Positions 26,462-37,208 are shown, counted from the first letter of the stretch. The stretch: DNA of 64,000 bases from Nonlabens sp. YIK11 (GCF_001413925.1 NZ_LBMJ01000001.1:868001-932000), one strand, 5' to 3'. Notes: generated by a model not told the origin, from the sequence alone. Translations and numbers: made by a program.

Positions 26462-29281
26462 ATGGCCGAAGTAAAAAACATGAGACTCAATAAAGTTCTT
26501 AGGGAATTCAATATTTCCTTAGATCGCGCAGTGGAACATCTCAATGCCCAAGGTATTGAGATCGAGGCTCGTCCTACCACAAAAATAGATGCGACGGTCT
26601 ATCAAGCACTTGCTGATGAGTTTCAAACAGACAAAAGCAAAAAAGTAGCCTCCAAAGAAGTTGGTGCTGAACGCAGGAAAGAGCAGGAAGAATTGCGCAT
26701 CCAACGTGAGCAGGAACAAGAAGAGAGACAGCGCAAGCAGCAACAGGTCATCAAGGCCAAGGCTGAGGTTACTGGCCCTAAAACGGTTGGAAGTATCGAT
26801 CTTGATGCCTCTAAAAAGACGGCTCCTGAAAAGGCGACGGATAACGTAGAGGTCAACAAGCAGCCTGAAGAAAAGATGGCGGAGGCCGTCAAGGAAGCTG
26901 TTCAAGAGCCAGAAGTGGTATCCAATAGGCCTAAGGCAGGTGGAACTACCATCAAGGGTAAAATTGATTTAGATAAGGACAAGCCTAAGAAAGCAGCAGA
27001 TAAGCCAGCTCCAGAAGCAAAAGCAGAAACTGCAAAAGCACCTGAATCTAAAGAGACTTCTAAGCCAGCTGAAAAAATTACCACTGATGAGCCTAAGGCA
27101 AAAGCTGCTGAGACTCCAGTGAAAGAAGAGCCTGCTGCAACTGCTGACGCAGAATCAGGAGAGTCTGAGGTCATCAAAACAGAATACAAAAAATTAGGAG
27201 GCTTAAAAGTGACAGGTCAAAAAATCGACCTTTCCAAATTTGCCAAACCTAAGAAGAAGGACGACAAACGCAAGCGCAAACGTATTACAAAACCTGGAGC
27301 TGCCACTGGTGGTGGCGCTAAGGGTAATCGACGTGGAGCACCAAGTGGTGGTCGCAAAAATATTGTCAAGGCAGAGCCTACTGAAGAAGAAATCCAAAAG
27401 CAGGTAAGAGAAACTCTTGAAAAGCTTCAAGGGAAATCTTCAAAGTCTAAAGCTGCAAGATATCGTCGTGATAAACGTGATACTCACCGTGAAAAAGTGG
27501 AGGCTCAAGAACAAGAGCAAGCAGAAGACAAAAAAATACAAGTTACAGAGTTCGTAACCGTAAGTGATTTATCTACCATGATGGATGTGCCAGTGAACCA
27601 AGTAATTGGTGCCTGTATGTCATTAGGTATGATGGTTACCATGAACCAACGTCTGGATGCAGAAACGATGTCCATCGTTGCAGAGGAGTTTGGTTTTGAA
27701 ATGGACTTCGTTAATGCAGACATTGAAGAGAGTATTGCAGAGGTAGAAGATTCTGAAGAGGACTTGGTTTCTCGTGCTCCTATCGTTACCGTAATGGGTC
27801 ACGTTGACCACGGTAAAACATCCTTACTGGATTACATCCGTGAAGAGAATGTAATAGCAGGTGAAAGTGGTGGTATCACACAGCACATTGGTGCTTATGG
27901 TGTGGAACTGAAAGGCGGTCAAAAAATTGCATTCCTTGATACACCAGGTCACGAGGCGTTTACCGCAATGCGTGCACGTGGTGCTCAAGTAACCGACCTT
28001 GCTATTATCGTAATTGCTGCAGATGATGATGTGATGCCTCAAACTAAAGAGGCGATAAGTCACGCTCAAGCGGCTAATGTACCGATCATTTTTGCGATCA
28101 ATAAGGTGGACCGTGATGCGGCAAACCCAGAAAAAATTAAAGAATCCTTAGCTAACATGAATTTGTTGGTAGAAGATTGGGGTGGAAAGATCCAGTCTCA
28201 GGATATTTCAGCAAAAACTGGTTTAGGAGTTGAAGAACTTCTAGAGAAAGTGTTGTTGGAGGCAGAATTATTGGATCTTAAAGCTAATCCTAATAAGCAA
28301 GCTACAGGTACGGTTGTAGAAGCATTCCTTGACAAAGGTCGTGGATATGTATCTACCATTCTAGTTCAAGCAGGAACGCTTAAAGTTGGAGATTATGTTC
28401 TCGCAGGACGTACGCATGGTAAAGTAAAAGCGATGCAGGATGAGCGTGGTCATGATGTGGCAAAAGCAGGTCCTTCGACTCCAGTCTCAATACTAGGTCT
28501 GGACGGTGCACCACAAGCAGGTGACAAGTTCCATGTATTTGAAGATGAAAGAGAGGCTAAATCTATTGCTTCCCGTAGAACTCAATTACAACGTGAGCAA
28601 TCGGTTAGAACGCAGAAAACATTGTCTCTTGACGAGATAGGTAGACGTATTGCACTAGGTGACTTTAAAGAATTGAACTTGATCCTTAAAGGTGACGTGG
28701 ATGGTTCTGTAGAGGCATTGACGGACTCGTTCCAGAAATTATCTACCGAAGAGATTCAGGTGAATATTATTCACAAGGCTGTAGGTGCGATAACTGAAAG
28801 TGATGTACTTCTTGCAAGTGCTTCAGACGCGATCATCATTGGATTTAACGTTCGTCCGCAAGGGAATGCTAGATCAGTGGCAGATCAGGAAGAAGTGGAT
28901 ATCAGAATGTACTCCATCATCTATGACGCGATCAATGATCTTAAAGATGCGATGGAAGGAATGCTTTCTCCAGAGCTTAAGGAAGAGATTACTGGATCTG
29001 CAGAGGTTCGTGCGACCTTCAAGATTTCCAAAGTGGGAACCATTGCAGGTTGTATGGTTCAAGACGGGAAAATCTACCGCAACAGTGGCGTGAGATTGAT
29101 ACGCGATGGAGTAGTGGTGTACACAGGTGAGCTCGCTACCTTGAAGAGATTTAAGGACGATGTCAAGGAAGTGGCCAAAGGCTACGAGTGTGGTATACAG
29201 ATCAAGAACTACAACGACCTACAGGAAGGTGATGTTATAGAAAGTTTCCGTGAAGTAGAGGTAAGAAAGAAACTCAAGTAA
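26462..29281 (+). CDS. infB: Translation initiation factor IF-2
   Basis: 939 residues, GTPase that brings initiator tRNA to the ribosome. A long N-terminal region (1-about 400) rich in Lys, Glu, Ala and Pro, with an IF2-N helix at the start ([21 protein letters not shown]). The G domain holds P-loop [16 protein letters not shown] and NKVD; then the beta-barrel domains II-IV, ending with [21 protein letters not shown]. Last gene of the operon, 26 bases after nusA, followed by a strong terminator. Confidence 0.98.
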   Translation: MAEVKNMRLNKVLREFNISLDRAVEHLNAQGIEIEARPTTKIDATVYQALADEFQTDKSKKVASKEVGAERRKEQEELRIQREQEQEERQRKQQQVIKAKAEVTGPKTVGSIDLDASKKTAPEKATDNVEVNKQPEEKMAEAVKEAVQEPEVVSNRPKAGGTTIKGKIDLDKDKPKKAADKPAPEAKAETAKAPESKETSKPAEKITTDEPKAKAAETPVKEEPAATADAESGESEVIKTEYKKLGGLKVTGQKIDLSKFAKPKKKDDKRKRKRITKPGAATGGGAKGNRRGAPSGGRKNIVKAEPTEEEIQKQVRETLEKLQGKSSKSKAARYRRDKRDTHREKVEAQEQEQAEDKKIQVTEFVTVSDLSTMMDVPVNQVIGACMSLGMMVTMNQRLDAETMSIVAEEFGFEMDFVNADIEESIAEVEDSEEDLVSRAPIVTVMGHVDHGKTSLLDYIREENVIAGESGGITQHIGAYGVELKGGQKIAFLDTPGHEAFTAMRARGAQVTDLAIIVIAADDDVMPQTKEAISHAQAANVPIIFAINKVDRDAANPEKIKESLANMNLLVEDWGGKIQSQDISAKTGLGVEELLEKVLLEAELLDLKANPNKQATGTVVEAFLDKGRGYVSTILVQAGTLKVGDYVLAGRTHGKVKAMQDERGHDVAKAGPSTPVSILGLDGAPQAGDKFHVFEDEREAKSIASRRTQLQREQSVRTQKTLSLDEIGRRIALGDFKELNLILKGDVDGSVEALTDSFQKLSTEEIQVNIIHKAVGAITESDVLLASASDAIIIGFNVRPQGNARSVADQEEVDIRMYSIIYDAINDLKDAMEGMLSPELKEEITGSAEVRATFKISKVGTIAGCMVQDGKIYRNSGVRLIRDGVVVYTGELATLKRFKDDVKEVAKGYECGIQIKNYNDLQEGDVIESFREVEVRKKLK

Positions 29282-29304
29282 AACCTTGAGGTCATTATAA
29301 AAAG

Positions 29305-29338
29305 AAAGCCGTTTCAAGTATTTGAAACGGCTTTTTTT
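29305..29338 (+). terminator. Rho-independent terminator after infB
   Basis: AAAGCCGTTTCAA, loop GTAT, TTGAAACGGCTTT with T-run; ends the rimP-nusA-infB operon. Confidence 0.92.
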
Positions 29339-29421
29339 ATGCTTTGAAATGATTGAGGTGGCTTGGTTATCAAATTATGTCAGATCACTGCCACTAGGTC
29401 ATTTTTAAAATGATCAGTTTC

Positions 29422-29796
29422 TTAAGGCTTTAAAACCTTAGCGTTTGGAAAGGTCTTCTTGATCTCCAGCAATGCACGGTCAGCTTCCAATCGGTTACTG
29501 TATTTTCCTACCCAAACCTTATGGTTGGGTGACTCATACCTTAATTCAGATTTCCAAGCCAGGCCCAACGCATCATATCTAGACTTTACGGCATTGGCCG
29601 GCTGATTTTCTCCCTGGAAGATGTGTATGGTATAGCGATCGTTGAACGCACCTTCCTTATCCATGGAAATTTTGGTGGTAATTAGGCGCTCAAGAGTGCT
29701 CTCGCTCACCTTGTCGGTTGTCTGTGCCGTGGTCATCTGAAGTGTAAAAATCAGAGCGCCAGCGCATAATGTGTTTTTGATGTTTTTTCTAATCAT
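29422..29796 (-). CDS. SPOR-domain protein, exported
   Basis: 124 residues. Signal peptide (NTLCAGALIFTLQMTTAQ) followed by one SPOR domain: YTIHIFQGENQPANAVKSRYDAL, then ESPNHKVWVGKYSNRLEADRALLEIKKTFPNAKVLKP. SPOR domains bind glycan strands stripped of peptides at septa and in the sacculus. With nothing but a signal peptide and the domain, it is probably a small periplasmic peptidoglycan binder. Transcribed away from the act operon. Confidence 0.88.
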   Translation of the reverse strand: MIRKNIKNTLCAGALIFTLQMTTAQTTDKVSESTLERLITTKISMDKEGAFNDRYTIHIFQGENQPANAVKSRYDALGLAWKSELRYESPNHKVWVGKYSNRLEADRALLEIKKTFPNAKVLKP

Positions 29797-29814
29797 AGCA
29801 GTATGTTTGATGAG

Positions 29815-29834
29815 TTCGCTTTCGCGAAAGCGAA
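29815..29834. repeat. Dispersed palindrome copy, intergenic, full 20-base form
   Basis: Exact TTCGCTTTCGCGAAAGCGAA, 19 bases upstream of the SPOR gene start in the divergent spacer. Confidence 0.92.
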
Positions 29835-29902
29835 CATCTATTTAGAACCTTTATAAATTAATTTCTTCATTATCTCCTCTCAAAATTAAACCATTTATGA
29901 CC

Positions 29903-29910
29903 TATTTTTG
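29903..29910 (+). promoter_or_regulatory. Possible -7 element of the act operon
   Basis: TATTTTTG fits TANNTTTG, 71 bases before actA. No TTG at standard spacing, so this may need an activator. Confidence 0.4.
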
Positions 29911-29980
29911 CAAGGCATTAAGGAAACAGTTGACTACTGTAAATATTGTGCCAAAGTTATCGTAATAATTATAGAACGAG

Positions 29981-31339
29981 ATGACAAAAAAGAAATTACA
30001 TATTTCACTATATCAGTTTATTATCGCTTCCCTTTTTGTGGTTTTCTCCTTTTCTGGAGTGGCCGCACAAGAGGATGCAACAACCTCTGATGGTGAATCT
30101 TCAGCTCCTGTAGAAGCCACTGATGCTCCTGCAGATTCTGGCGCTGGAGGAAACGCGACTCAAGGAGAAGCGCTGTTTAAAGCTAATTGTGCATCCTGCC
30201 ACAGGTTGTATAAGGATGCGGTAGGTCCTGCGTTATTTAATGTGACACAACGACACGATCGCGAGTGGTTGTACAAATGGATTAAGAATTCATCTGCACT
30301 TATCGCAAGTGGTGATGCAGAAGCTGTAGCTCTTTACAATGAATGGGGACAGTCCAACATGAATGCCTTCCCGCAATTGAGCAACAGCGACATTGACGAT
30401 ATTCTTGCCTACACGGACACGCCGAAGCCGGTGCCTTCTGGTGGTGGCGGAACAACGACTGAAGTAGTTCCTGTTGACAATTCAATGACGAACAACATTG
30501 TTTTAGGTGCGCTTGCTCTAGTGCTTGTCGTGTTGATCGTAGTCCTTTTTGCAGTTAATACAACTTTAAAAAGATTTGCTGCAGCTAACGGTATACAGAC
30601 AGAGTTTGAAGAAGAGAAGCCTGCTCGTACGCCTATCTGGCAATCATTTATACAAAATCAATTCCTAGTGTTAGTGTCTGCAGTGTTTCTATTGCTTGCA
30701 AGTGCTTACTTTGTATATGGTGGCTTGATGAGTGTAGGTGTGGATCAAGGTTATGCTCCAGTGCAGCCTATTCACTATTCACACAGGATTCACGCGGGTG
30801 TGAGCCAGATAGAGTGTAAATATTGTCACTCCAGTGTAAGAGAATCTAAGCATGCAGGTATTCCATCGCTTAAAGTTTGTATGAACTGTCACAAGTCCAT
30901 CGCTGAGGTTGCTGAATCTACCTATGCAGAAGGAATGGAAGAATACGGTATCGACTATAACAAAGAGATCCAAAAGCTTTACAAAGCCACGGGTTGGTCT
31001 GATGCAGAGCAGGCATTTGTAGGTGAAGAGGAGCCTGTACGATGGGTGCGTATTCACAACTTACCAGATCTTGCCTACTTTAATCACGCACAGCACGTAC
31101 AAGCGGGTAACATAGCATGTCAAACGTGTCACGGTGAAGTACAGGAAATGGAAATCATGTACCAATACTCACCATTAACCATGGGCTGGTGTATCAATTG
31201 TCACCGTGAGACTAATGTTGACTTACAAGGAAACGGGTATTACGAAGAGATTCATAAGGAGTTATCTGAAAAGCGTGGCGGTCGCCAATTGACTATCGCA
31301 GACTTAGGAGGACTTGAATGTGGTAAGTGCCACTATTAA
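29981..31339 (+). CDS. actA: Alternative complex III subunit A, multiheme cytochrome c
   Basis: 452 residues, exported multiheme c-type cytochrome of alternative complex III, which oxidises quinol and passes electrons to the terminal oxidase. Signal peptide (FIIASLFVVFSFSGVAAQ). Six CxxCH heme sites: CASCH at 70, CKYCH at 279, CMNCH at 300, CQTCH at 380, CINCH at 404 and CGKCH at 447. The first sits in a separate class I cytochrome domain with a likely Met ligand (SNMNAFPQL) before two membrane segments (about 170-192 and 222-245). The other five form the pentaheme part known for ActA. First gene of the eight-gene operon; actB starts 20 bases downstream. Confidence 0.93.
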   Translation: MTKKKLHISLYQFIIASLFVVFSFSGVAAQEDATTSDGESSAPVEATDAPADSGAGGNATQGEALFKANCASCHRLYKDAVGPALFNVTQRHDREWLYKWIKNSSALIASGDAEAVALYNEWGQSNMNAFPQLSNSDIDDILAYTDTPKPVPSGGGGTTTEVVPVDNSMTNNIVLGALALVLVVLIVVLFAVNTTLKRFAAANGIQTEFEEEKPARTPIWQSFIQNQFLVLVSAVFLLLASAYFVYGGLMSVGVDQGYAPVQPIHYSHRIHAGVSQIECKYCHSSVRESKHAGIPSLKVCMNCHKSIAEVAESTYAEGMEEYGIDYNKEIQKLYKATGWSDAEQAFVGEEEPVRWVRIHNLPDLAYFNHAQHVQAGNIACQTCHGEVQEMEIMYQYSPLTMGWCINCHRETNVDLQGNGYYEEIHKELSEKRGGRQLTIADLGGLECGKCHY

Positions 31340-31359
31340 TATTATAGCTTAAGAAATTT

Positions 31360-34300
31360 ATGGCTACTACTAAAAAATACTGGAAGAGCACAGCACAACT
31401 CGATGAGAGCAATGAGATGGTGAAAAATCTCGAGCAAAATGAGTTCGCTACAGCTATTCCTACTGAAGAATTTTTAGGAAATGATGAAGTGTTGGAAGCA
31501 TCCAGCACTACGCGTCGTGACTTCTTGAAATATGTTGGGTTTAGCACTGCAGCGGCATCACTTGCTGCCTGTGAAGGTCCTGTGATCCATTCGGTTCCTT
31601 ATGTGAACCAACCAGATCGTATCATTCCTGGTATGGCAAACTATTATGCCACTACTATAGCAGATGGTTATGATTTTGCTAGTGTTGTTATCAAGACACG
31701 TGAAGGTCGACCTATCAAGGTTGAAGGGAATCGTGATATTGCTGCGCGTGGTAACGCAAACGCAAGAGTTCATGCTTCTGTTTTGGGATTGTATGACAAC
31801 AATAGATTAAAGACTCCTTTAGTTAAAGGTAAAGAAGCGACTTGGTCAGAGCTTGACAAGGAAGTGCGTCAGCAATTGAATGCCAATGCTGGGAAACAAA
31901 TTGTTTTCTTGACACAGACATTCGCTAGCCCATCAACAGCTAGACTGATTGAAGATTTTAAAGCGGCTTATCCTAACGTACGTCAAGTAATTTATGACAC
32001 GGTTGGTGAAGATGCTGCTCTTGATGCATTTGAGGCAAAGTACTTCCAGCGTGGTCTTGCAGATTATGATTTTGAGGATGCAGAATGCATTGTAGGTGTA
32101 GGTGCCGACTTTGTAGGCGACTGGCAAGGTGGTGGTTTTGACACCAACTATGCACAATCTAGGGTTCCTAAGAATGGTAAGATGTCGCACCACATACAGT
32201 TTGAGGCTAACATGACTCTTTCTGGTGCTAATGCAGACAAGCGTTATCCGGTAACTCCTACAGAGCAAAAGCAAATTATTGCTGCGCTTTACAGCAAGTT
32301 GGTAGGCGGTTCGGCAAACAACAACCTTTCTGAAAAAGTAAATAAAGCAGTTGAAGAAGCTGCTCAAAAATTGAGAAGAGCTGGTAGTAAAGCCGTTGTT
32401 CTTTGTGGATTGCCTGATCAAGGTGCCCAACAATTGACATTGGAAATCAATGAGCAATTGGGTAGTACGATCATTGATACAGCAGCGCCTGTGATGACCC
32501 GTCAAGGTAATCGTCGCGCCGTAGCTCAATTAGTAAAAGATATGGAAAGCGGTGCTGTAGGTGCTGTTTTTGTAGCTGGAGTTGATCCAGTATATAGCTA
32601 TTCTGATAGTGACGCTTTCGCGAAAGCGTGGAAAAATGTACCCTTAACCGTTTCATTTGCATCTAGGTTAGATGCAACTGCAAAGGAGTCGATGTATGTG
32701 GCAACAACTCCTCATTATCTGGAATCTTGGGGTGATGTAGAAATGAAAATGGGAACAGTTTCCCTGATGCAGCCTACGATCAAGCCATTGTTTGATACAC
32801 GCCAGATGCAGGACTCACTTTTGAAGTGGTCTGGAAGTGATGTGTCTTATAAAGATTATATCAAAACCTTCTCCACTGCAAATGGTGCTTCATGGAATCA
32901 ATCCTTACAGGATGGTTTTTATGCTGCAGCAGGTTCTGAAACTTTGTCCTCTGGCGATCAAGTTCCTAATATAAACAATACTTCTGCCTTAAGAGATCTT
33001 TCTGGAGCTACCGCTGCTGGAGATTTTGAGTTGGTATTGTACACTAAAATATCAATGGGTGATGGTACACAAGCCAACAATCCATGGTTACAAGAATTAC
33101 CAGATCCTATCACTAGAACCACTTGGGATAATTACTTGACCATCTCGCAAAAGGATGCAGATGCTTTAGGTATTGAAAACTTCAACGTTGCCAACGGTGC
33201 CCTTGATGGTACTTACGCCATTGTGAAAATGGACGGTGTGGAACGTAAGATTCCTGCTTTGATCCAGCCAGGACAAGCGCCAGGAACTATAGGTATCGCT
33301 TTAGGTTATGGTAGAACTTCTGGTATACAAGAAGAAATGCAAACCGGTGTCAATGCATTCCCTTTCTATAAAGATGGGATTTCAGTTCAATCTGTAAGTG
33401 TTGAAGCTGCAGGTGAGGTTCATGAATTTGCATGTACACAGTTGCAAAATACCATGATGGGTCGCGATATTATTCGTGAGACAGACCTTGCTACTTATAT
33501 TGCAGGTGATCAGCATGAGTTTAACCCAATGCCTGAAGTTTCTTTGAATCACATTGAAACTCCAGTAACATCGCCAGATGTTGACCTTTGGGAAAGTTTT
33601 GACCGCTCAGTAGGACATCATTTTAATATGTCCATTGACCTAAATGCTTGTACCGGTTGTGGTGCGTGTGTTGTAGCATGTCATGCAGAAAATAACGTAC
33701 CTGTTGTTGGAAAAACAGAAGTAAGAAGATCCAGAGATATGCACTGGTTGCGTATTGACAGATATTACTCATCCACAGATAGTTTTGAAGATGATGAATC
33801 CAAAAAAGATGGATTCTCAGGATTGTTTGGTGAGAATGGTTCTCTAGGTGGTTTTGGTGAGTTGGAAATTCCAGCAGACCAACCACAAGTTGCTTTCCAA
33901 CCTTTGATGTGTCAACACTGTAACCACGCTCCATGTGAGACGGTTTGTCCAGTTGCAGCATCGTCACACGGTCGTCAAGGTCAAAACCACATGATTTACA
34001 ACCGTTGTGTAGGTACAAGATATTGTGCTAACAACTGTCCTTATAAAGTACGTAGATTCAACTGGTTCTTGTATAATGGCAATGACGAGTTTGACTACCA
34101 CATGAATAACGATCTAGGTCGTATGGTGATCAATCCTGATGTTACCGTGAGATCTCGTGGTGTGATGGAAAAATGTTCCATGTGTATGCAAATGACGCAA
34201 ATGACCATTCTTGAAGCCAAGAAAGACGGTAGAATGATCAAAGATGGTGAATTTGCAACAGCATGTTCTAACGCTTGTTACAATGGAGCTATCAAATTTG

Positions 34301-34425
34301 GTGATATCAACGATAAGGAGTCTGAGATATTTAAATTGAAGCAACAAGATCGTATGTACCACTTGTTGGAAGAAGTAGGAACAGAGCCTAACGTGATGTA
34401 TCAGGTTAAGGTAAGAAACGTATAA
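31360..34425 (+). CDS. actB: Alternative complex III subunit B, molybdopterin-like/iron-sulfur protein
   Basis: 1021 residues. Fusion of a molybdopterin-oxidoreductase-like part (about 60-700), which in characterised complexes holds no molybdenum cofactor, and a C-terminal ferredoxin-like part (about 750-1000) with four cysteine clusters: CTGCGACVVACHAENN near 764-776, CQHCNHAPCETVCP, CVGTRYCANNCPYKVRRF and CSMCMQMTQ. These bind [3Fe-4S]/[4Fe-4S] clusters. A twin-arginine motif TTRRDFLKYVG at residues 52-53 followed by SLAAC suggests Tat export and possibly lipid attachment. It sits between actA and the quinone-binding actC. A palindrome copy at 32613-32628 encodes DAFAKAW. Confidence 0.95.
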   Translation: MATTKKYWKSTAQLDESNEMVKNLEQNEFATAIPTEEFLGNDEVLEASSTTRRDFLKYVGFSTAAASLAACEGPVIHSVPYVNQPDRIIPGMANYYATTIADGYDFASVVIKTREGRPIKVEGNRDIAARGNANARVHASVLGLYDNNRLKTPLVKGKEATWSELDKEVRQQLNANAGKQIVFLTQTFASPSTARLIEDFKAAYPNVRQVIYDTVGEDAALDAFEAKYFQRGLADYDFEDAECIVGVGADFVGDWQGGGFDTNYAQSRVPKNGKMSHHIQFEANMTLSGANADKRYPVTPTEQKQIIAALYSKLVGGSANNNLSEKVNKAVEEAAQKLRRAGSKAVVLCGLPDQGAQQLTLEINEQLGSTIIDTAAPVMTRQGNRRAVAQLVKDMESGAVGAVFVAGVDPVYSYSDSDAFAKAWKNVPLTVSFASRLDATAKESMYVATTPHYLESWGDVEMKMGTVSLMQPTIKPLFDTRQMQDSLLKWSGSDVSYKDYIKTFSTANGASWNQSLQDGFYAAAGSETLSSGDQVPNINNTSALRDLSGATAAGDFELVLYTKISMGDGTQANNPWLQELPDPITRTTWDNYLTISQKDADALGIENFNVANGALDGTYAIVKMDGVERKIPALIQPGQAPGTIGIALGYGRTSGIQEEMQTGVNAFPFYKDGISVQSVSVEAAGEVHEFACTQLQNTMMGRDIIRETDLATYIAGDQHEFNPMPEVSLNHIETPVTSPDVDLWESFDRSVGHHFNMSIDLNACTGCGACVVACHAENNVPVVGKTEVRRSRDMHWLRIDRYYSSTDSFEDDESKKDGFSGLFGENGSLGGFGELEIPADQPQVAFQPLMCQHCNHAPCETVCPVAASSHGRQGQNHMIYNRCVGTRYCANNCPYKVRRFNWFLYNGNDEFDYHMNNDLGRMVINPDVTVRSRGVMEKCSMCMQMTQMTILEAKKDGRMIKDGEFATACSNACYNGAIKFGDINDKESEIFKLKQQDRMYHLLEEVGTEPNVMYQVKVRNV
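32613..32628. repeat. Dispersed palindrome copy, coding
   Basis: Exact CGCTTTCGCGAAAGCG inside actB, read as D-AFAKA-W. Confidence 0.9.
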
Positions 34426-34450
34426 TAATTAAGAAACTAATCAACGCATT

Positions 34451-35887
34451 ATGGCTCATTACGAAGCGTCCATAAGAAGACCACTGGTAACCGGCGACAA
34501 AACGTATGCTGATGTTACTAAGGACATTGCCTTTCCTGTTGAGGGACCGGCAAATAAGCAATGGTGGCTGGTATTTACTATCGCTCTAATTGCTTTTCTT
34601 TATGGAATAGGATGTATTACTTACACAATATCTACCGGTATTGGAGTTTGGGGATTGAACAAGACCATTGGATGGGCTTGGGATATTACCAACTTCGTTT
34701 GGTGGGTAGGAATAGGTCATGCAGGGACATTGATCTCGGCGGTACTGTTATTATTCCGTCAAAAATGGAGAATGGCGATCAATAGGTCTGCAGAGGCGAT
34801 GACAATCTTTTCGGTAATTCAGGCAGGTTTGTTCCCGATTATTCACATGGGTCGTCCATGGCTGGCTTACTGGGTGTTACCTATACCTAACCAGTTTGGT
34901 TCCTTATGGGTGAACTTTAATTCACCATTGCTTTGGGACGTATTTGCGATCTCAACATACCTCTCGGTTTCACTGGTATTCTGGTGGACAGGATTGCTTC
35001 CTGACTTTGCTATGATACGCGATAGAGCGATAACTCCCTTTAACAAAAAGATTTACGGTATCCTATCTTTTGGATGGTCTGGTAGAGCTAAGGATTGGCA
35101 ACGTTTTGAAGAGGTTTCTCTCGTATTAGCTGGTTTGGCTACACCATTAGTACTTTCGGTACACACCATCGTATCCTTTGACTTTGCAACATCAGTTATT
35201 CCAGGATGGCACACTACTATCTTCCCACCATACTTCGTTGCTGGTGCGGTATTCTCTGGTTTTGCCATGGTGAATACGCTTTTGATCGTGATGAGAAAAG
35301 TATGCCACTTAGAAAACTACATTACTATTCAGCACATTGAGTTGATGAATCTGGTCATTATGATTACCGGATCCATTGTAGGTGTGGCTTATATCACTGA
35401 GCTATTTATGGCTTGGTATTCAGGAGTAGAATATGAGCAATATGCCTTCTTGAACAGAGCAACAGGTCCTTATGCATGGGCATACTGGGCAATGATGACT
35501 TGTAATGTGTTCTCACCGCAGTTCATGTGGTTCAAAAAATTAAGAACAAGTATTATGTTCTCCTTTGCAATATCCATTGTAGTAAACATAGGAATGTGGT
35601 TTGAGCGTTTCGTAATTATTGTCACATCATTGCACCGTGACTACGTACCATCTTCATGGACGATGTTCTCACCTACGTTTGTCGATATAGGTATCTTCAT
35701 AGGTACTATTGGATTCTTCTTTGTATTATTCTTGTTGTATTCCAGAACTTTCCCAGTAATTGCTCAGGCAGAGGTGAAATCCATCCTTAAATCCAGTGGA
35801 AATAAGTACAAGGAATTGAGAGAAAGTAAAATGACGTCTAATCACGATAAAGCTTCCGGTGACCCGATAGCTCATCCTAGCGAGTAA
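34451..35887 (+). CDS. actC: Alternative complex III subunit C, NrfD-type membrane protein
   Basis: 478 residues of the NrfD/PsrC family with about 10 hydrophobic segments; binds menaquinol in the membrane. Family landmarks: the first helix after ANKQWWLVFTIALIAFLYG, WVGIGHAGTLISAVLLLFRQ, FPIIHMGRPWLAYWVLP, SVHTIVSFDFATSVIPGWHTTIFPPYFVAGA. These match the first of two NrfD-like subunits in this complex; actF is the second. It lies 25 bases after actB and 6 before actD. Confidence 0.95.
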   Translation: MAHYEASIRRPLVTGDKTYADVTKDIAFPVEGPANKQWWLVFTIALIAFLYGIGCITYTISTGIGVWGLNKTIGWAWDITNFVWWVGIGHAGTLISAVLLLFRQKWRMAINRSAEAMTIFSVIQAGLFPIIHMGRPWLAYWVLPIPNQFGSLWVNFNSPLLWDVFAISTYLSVSLVFWWTGLLPDFAMIRDRAITPFNKKIYGILSFGWSGRAKDWQRFEEVSLVLAGLATPLVLSVHTIVSFDFATSVIPGWHTTIFPPYFVAGAVFSGFAMVNTLLIVMRKVCHLENYITIQHIELMNLVIMITGSIVGVAYITELFMAWYSGVEYEQYAFLNRATGPYAWAYWAMMTCNVFSPQFMWFKKLRTSIMFSFAISIVVNIGMWFERFVIIVTSLHRDYVPSSWTMFSPTFVDIGIFIGTIGFFFVLFLLYSRTFPVIAQAEVKSILKSSGNKYKELRESKMTSNHDKASGDPIAHPSE

Positions 35888-35893
35888 ATTAAT

Positions 35894-36427
35894 ATGGCGA
35901 CACACAAAATACATGCTTTATACAATGACGATGACGTTTTGTTGCGTGCTATAAAGCAAATTAGAGAACAACATTATCACATAGAAGAGGTTTTTTGCCC
36001 TTTTCCCGTACATGGTCTAGAAAAAGCCATGGGACTTGCAGACACTCGTCTAGCTATTAACGCATTTCTTTATGGAATCGTAGGTCTTGCGGTAGCGACC
36101 GTGATGATGAATTACATAATGATAGAAGACTGGCCTCAAAACATAGGTGGAAAACCTAGTTTTTCCTATTTGGAAAACATGCCAGCTTTTGTGCCTATCA
36201 TGTTTGAATTGACGGTATTTTTTGCTGCACACCTTATGGTAATTACTTTTTACCTGCGCAGTAGATTGTGGCCATTCAAAAAGGCAGAAAATCCAGACGT
36301 AAGAACTACAGACGATCACTTCTTAATGGAACTGGATGCACATGGTGAGGACATTGATTCCATTACTAAGTTTTTATATGATACAGGTGCTGTAGAACTT
36401 GTACTAATTGACAAAGAAAATCACTGA
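35894..36427 (+). CDS. actD: Alternative complex III subunit D (DUF3341)
   Basis: 177 residues, DUF3341 family. N-terminal soluble part starting HKIHALYNDDDVLLRAIKQI and the segment EEVFCPFPVHGLEKAMG, then two membrane helices (about 58-78 and 96-122). In solved complexes this subunit packs against the NrfD-type proteins. Its TGA stop shares one base with the actE start (TGATG), so the two are translationally coupled. Confidence 0.93.
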   Translation: MATHKIHALYNDDDVLLRAIKQIREQHYHIEEVFCPFPVHGLEKAMGLADTRLAINAFLYGIVGLAVATVMMNYIMIEDWPQNIGGKPSFSYLENMPAFVPIMFELTVFFAAHLMVITFYLRSRLWPFKKAENPDVRTTDDHFLMELDAHGEDIDSITKFLYDTGAVELVLIDKENH

Positions 36428-37185
36428 TGAATAAGTTATCAAACACATTTCTGATTGCCATTTTGGCTCTGGTGCTTGTTTCCTGTGGAGACAGTAGCAC
36501 TAAGGAAGTGAGTCCTAAATCTGACCGTAGCGTTCAGTACTTTCCTAACATGTATGAATCTGTAGGTTATGAGACTTATCAGGAAGGCGACATTTTCCCA
36601 GGAGATGTTGAGGCTCAAAAGCCAGTAGAAGGAACGGTTTCCAGAGGTTGGATGCCTTATGATTATGAAGATGATAATGATGGTTACGCTTCCGCGAAAG
36701 CGAACTTAAAAAATCCAGTACCGTTAACTGAAGCTCATTTGACGAACGGACAAGCCCTTTACAATATATATTGTGCGATTTGTCATGGTTCAAAAGGAGA
36801 TGGTCAAGGTCATTTAGTAACTACAGAAAAGATTTTAGGTGTTCCTAGTTATGATGCTCGTGAGATTACGGAAGGGTCTATCTATCACGTCATGTATTAC
36901 GGTATAAACTATATGGGATCTTATGCTTCTCAAACCAGTATTGAAGAGCGTTGGGAAATTACTCATTATGTGGAAGCCTTAAGAGCTGACCTTATGGGTG
37001 TTGCTCGTAAACCTGTCTTAACCGAAGATGGTAAGATGGTAGCACCTGAAACGCCAGCCGCTCAAGAAGAAACAGATTCACTTTCTACACAAAACACAGA
37101 TAAGGATTCTGAAATCGAAGCAGATGTGCCGCCTACAACTGGTAGTGCGAACGCTCAAGGTGATAATATGAACCAAGGCCAGTAA
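36427..37185 (+). CDS. actE: Alternative complex III subunit E, monoheme cytochrome c lipoprotein
   Basis: 252 residues. Lipoprotein signal NKLSNTFLIAILALVLVSCG with lipid-attached C20. One heme-binding CAICHG at 116, with likely axial Met further on (YMGSYASQ). The C-terminal 50 residues are acidic and low in complexity (EETDSLSTQNTDKDSEIEAD). Passes electrons from ActA towards the oxidase. A single-mismatch palindrome copy at 36687-36702 encodes YASAKAN. Confidence 0.93.
   Translation: MNKLSNTFLIAILALVLVSCGDSSTKEVSPKSDRSVQYFPNMYESVGYETYQEGDIFPGDVEAQKPVEGTVSRGWMPYDYEDDNDGYASAKANLKNPVPLTEAHLTNGQALYNIYCAICHGSKGDGQGHLVTTEKILGVPSYDAREITEGSIYHVMYYGINYMGSYASQTSIEERWEITHYVEALRADLMGVARKPVLTEDGKMVAPETPAAQEETDSLSTQNTDKDSEIEADVPPTTGSANAQGDNMNQGQ
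36687..36702. repeat. Dispersed palindrome copy with one mismatch, coding
   Basis: CGCTTCCGCGAAAGCG in actE; one base (T to C) differs from the core, changing AFAKA to ASAKA. Right flank AA matches the full form. Confidence 0.75.
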
Positions 37186-37208
37186 AAGGATTCAAGAAGA
37201 TATTATAT

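Noticed and set aside
31933..32529. 198-codon minus-strand frame inside actB
   Set aside because: Antisense shadow of actB; many Cys/His/Arg in no recognisable pattern.
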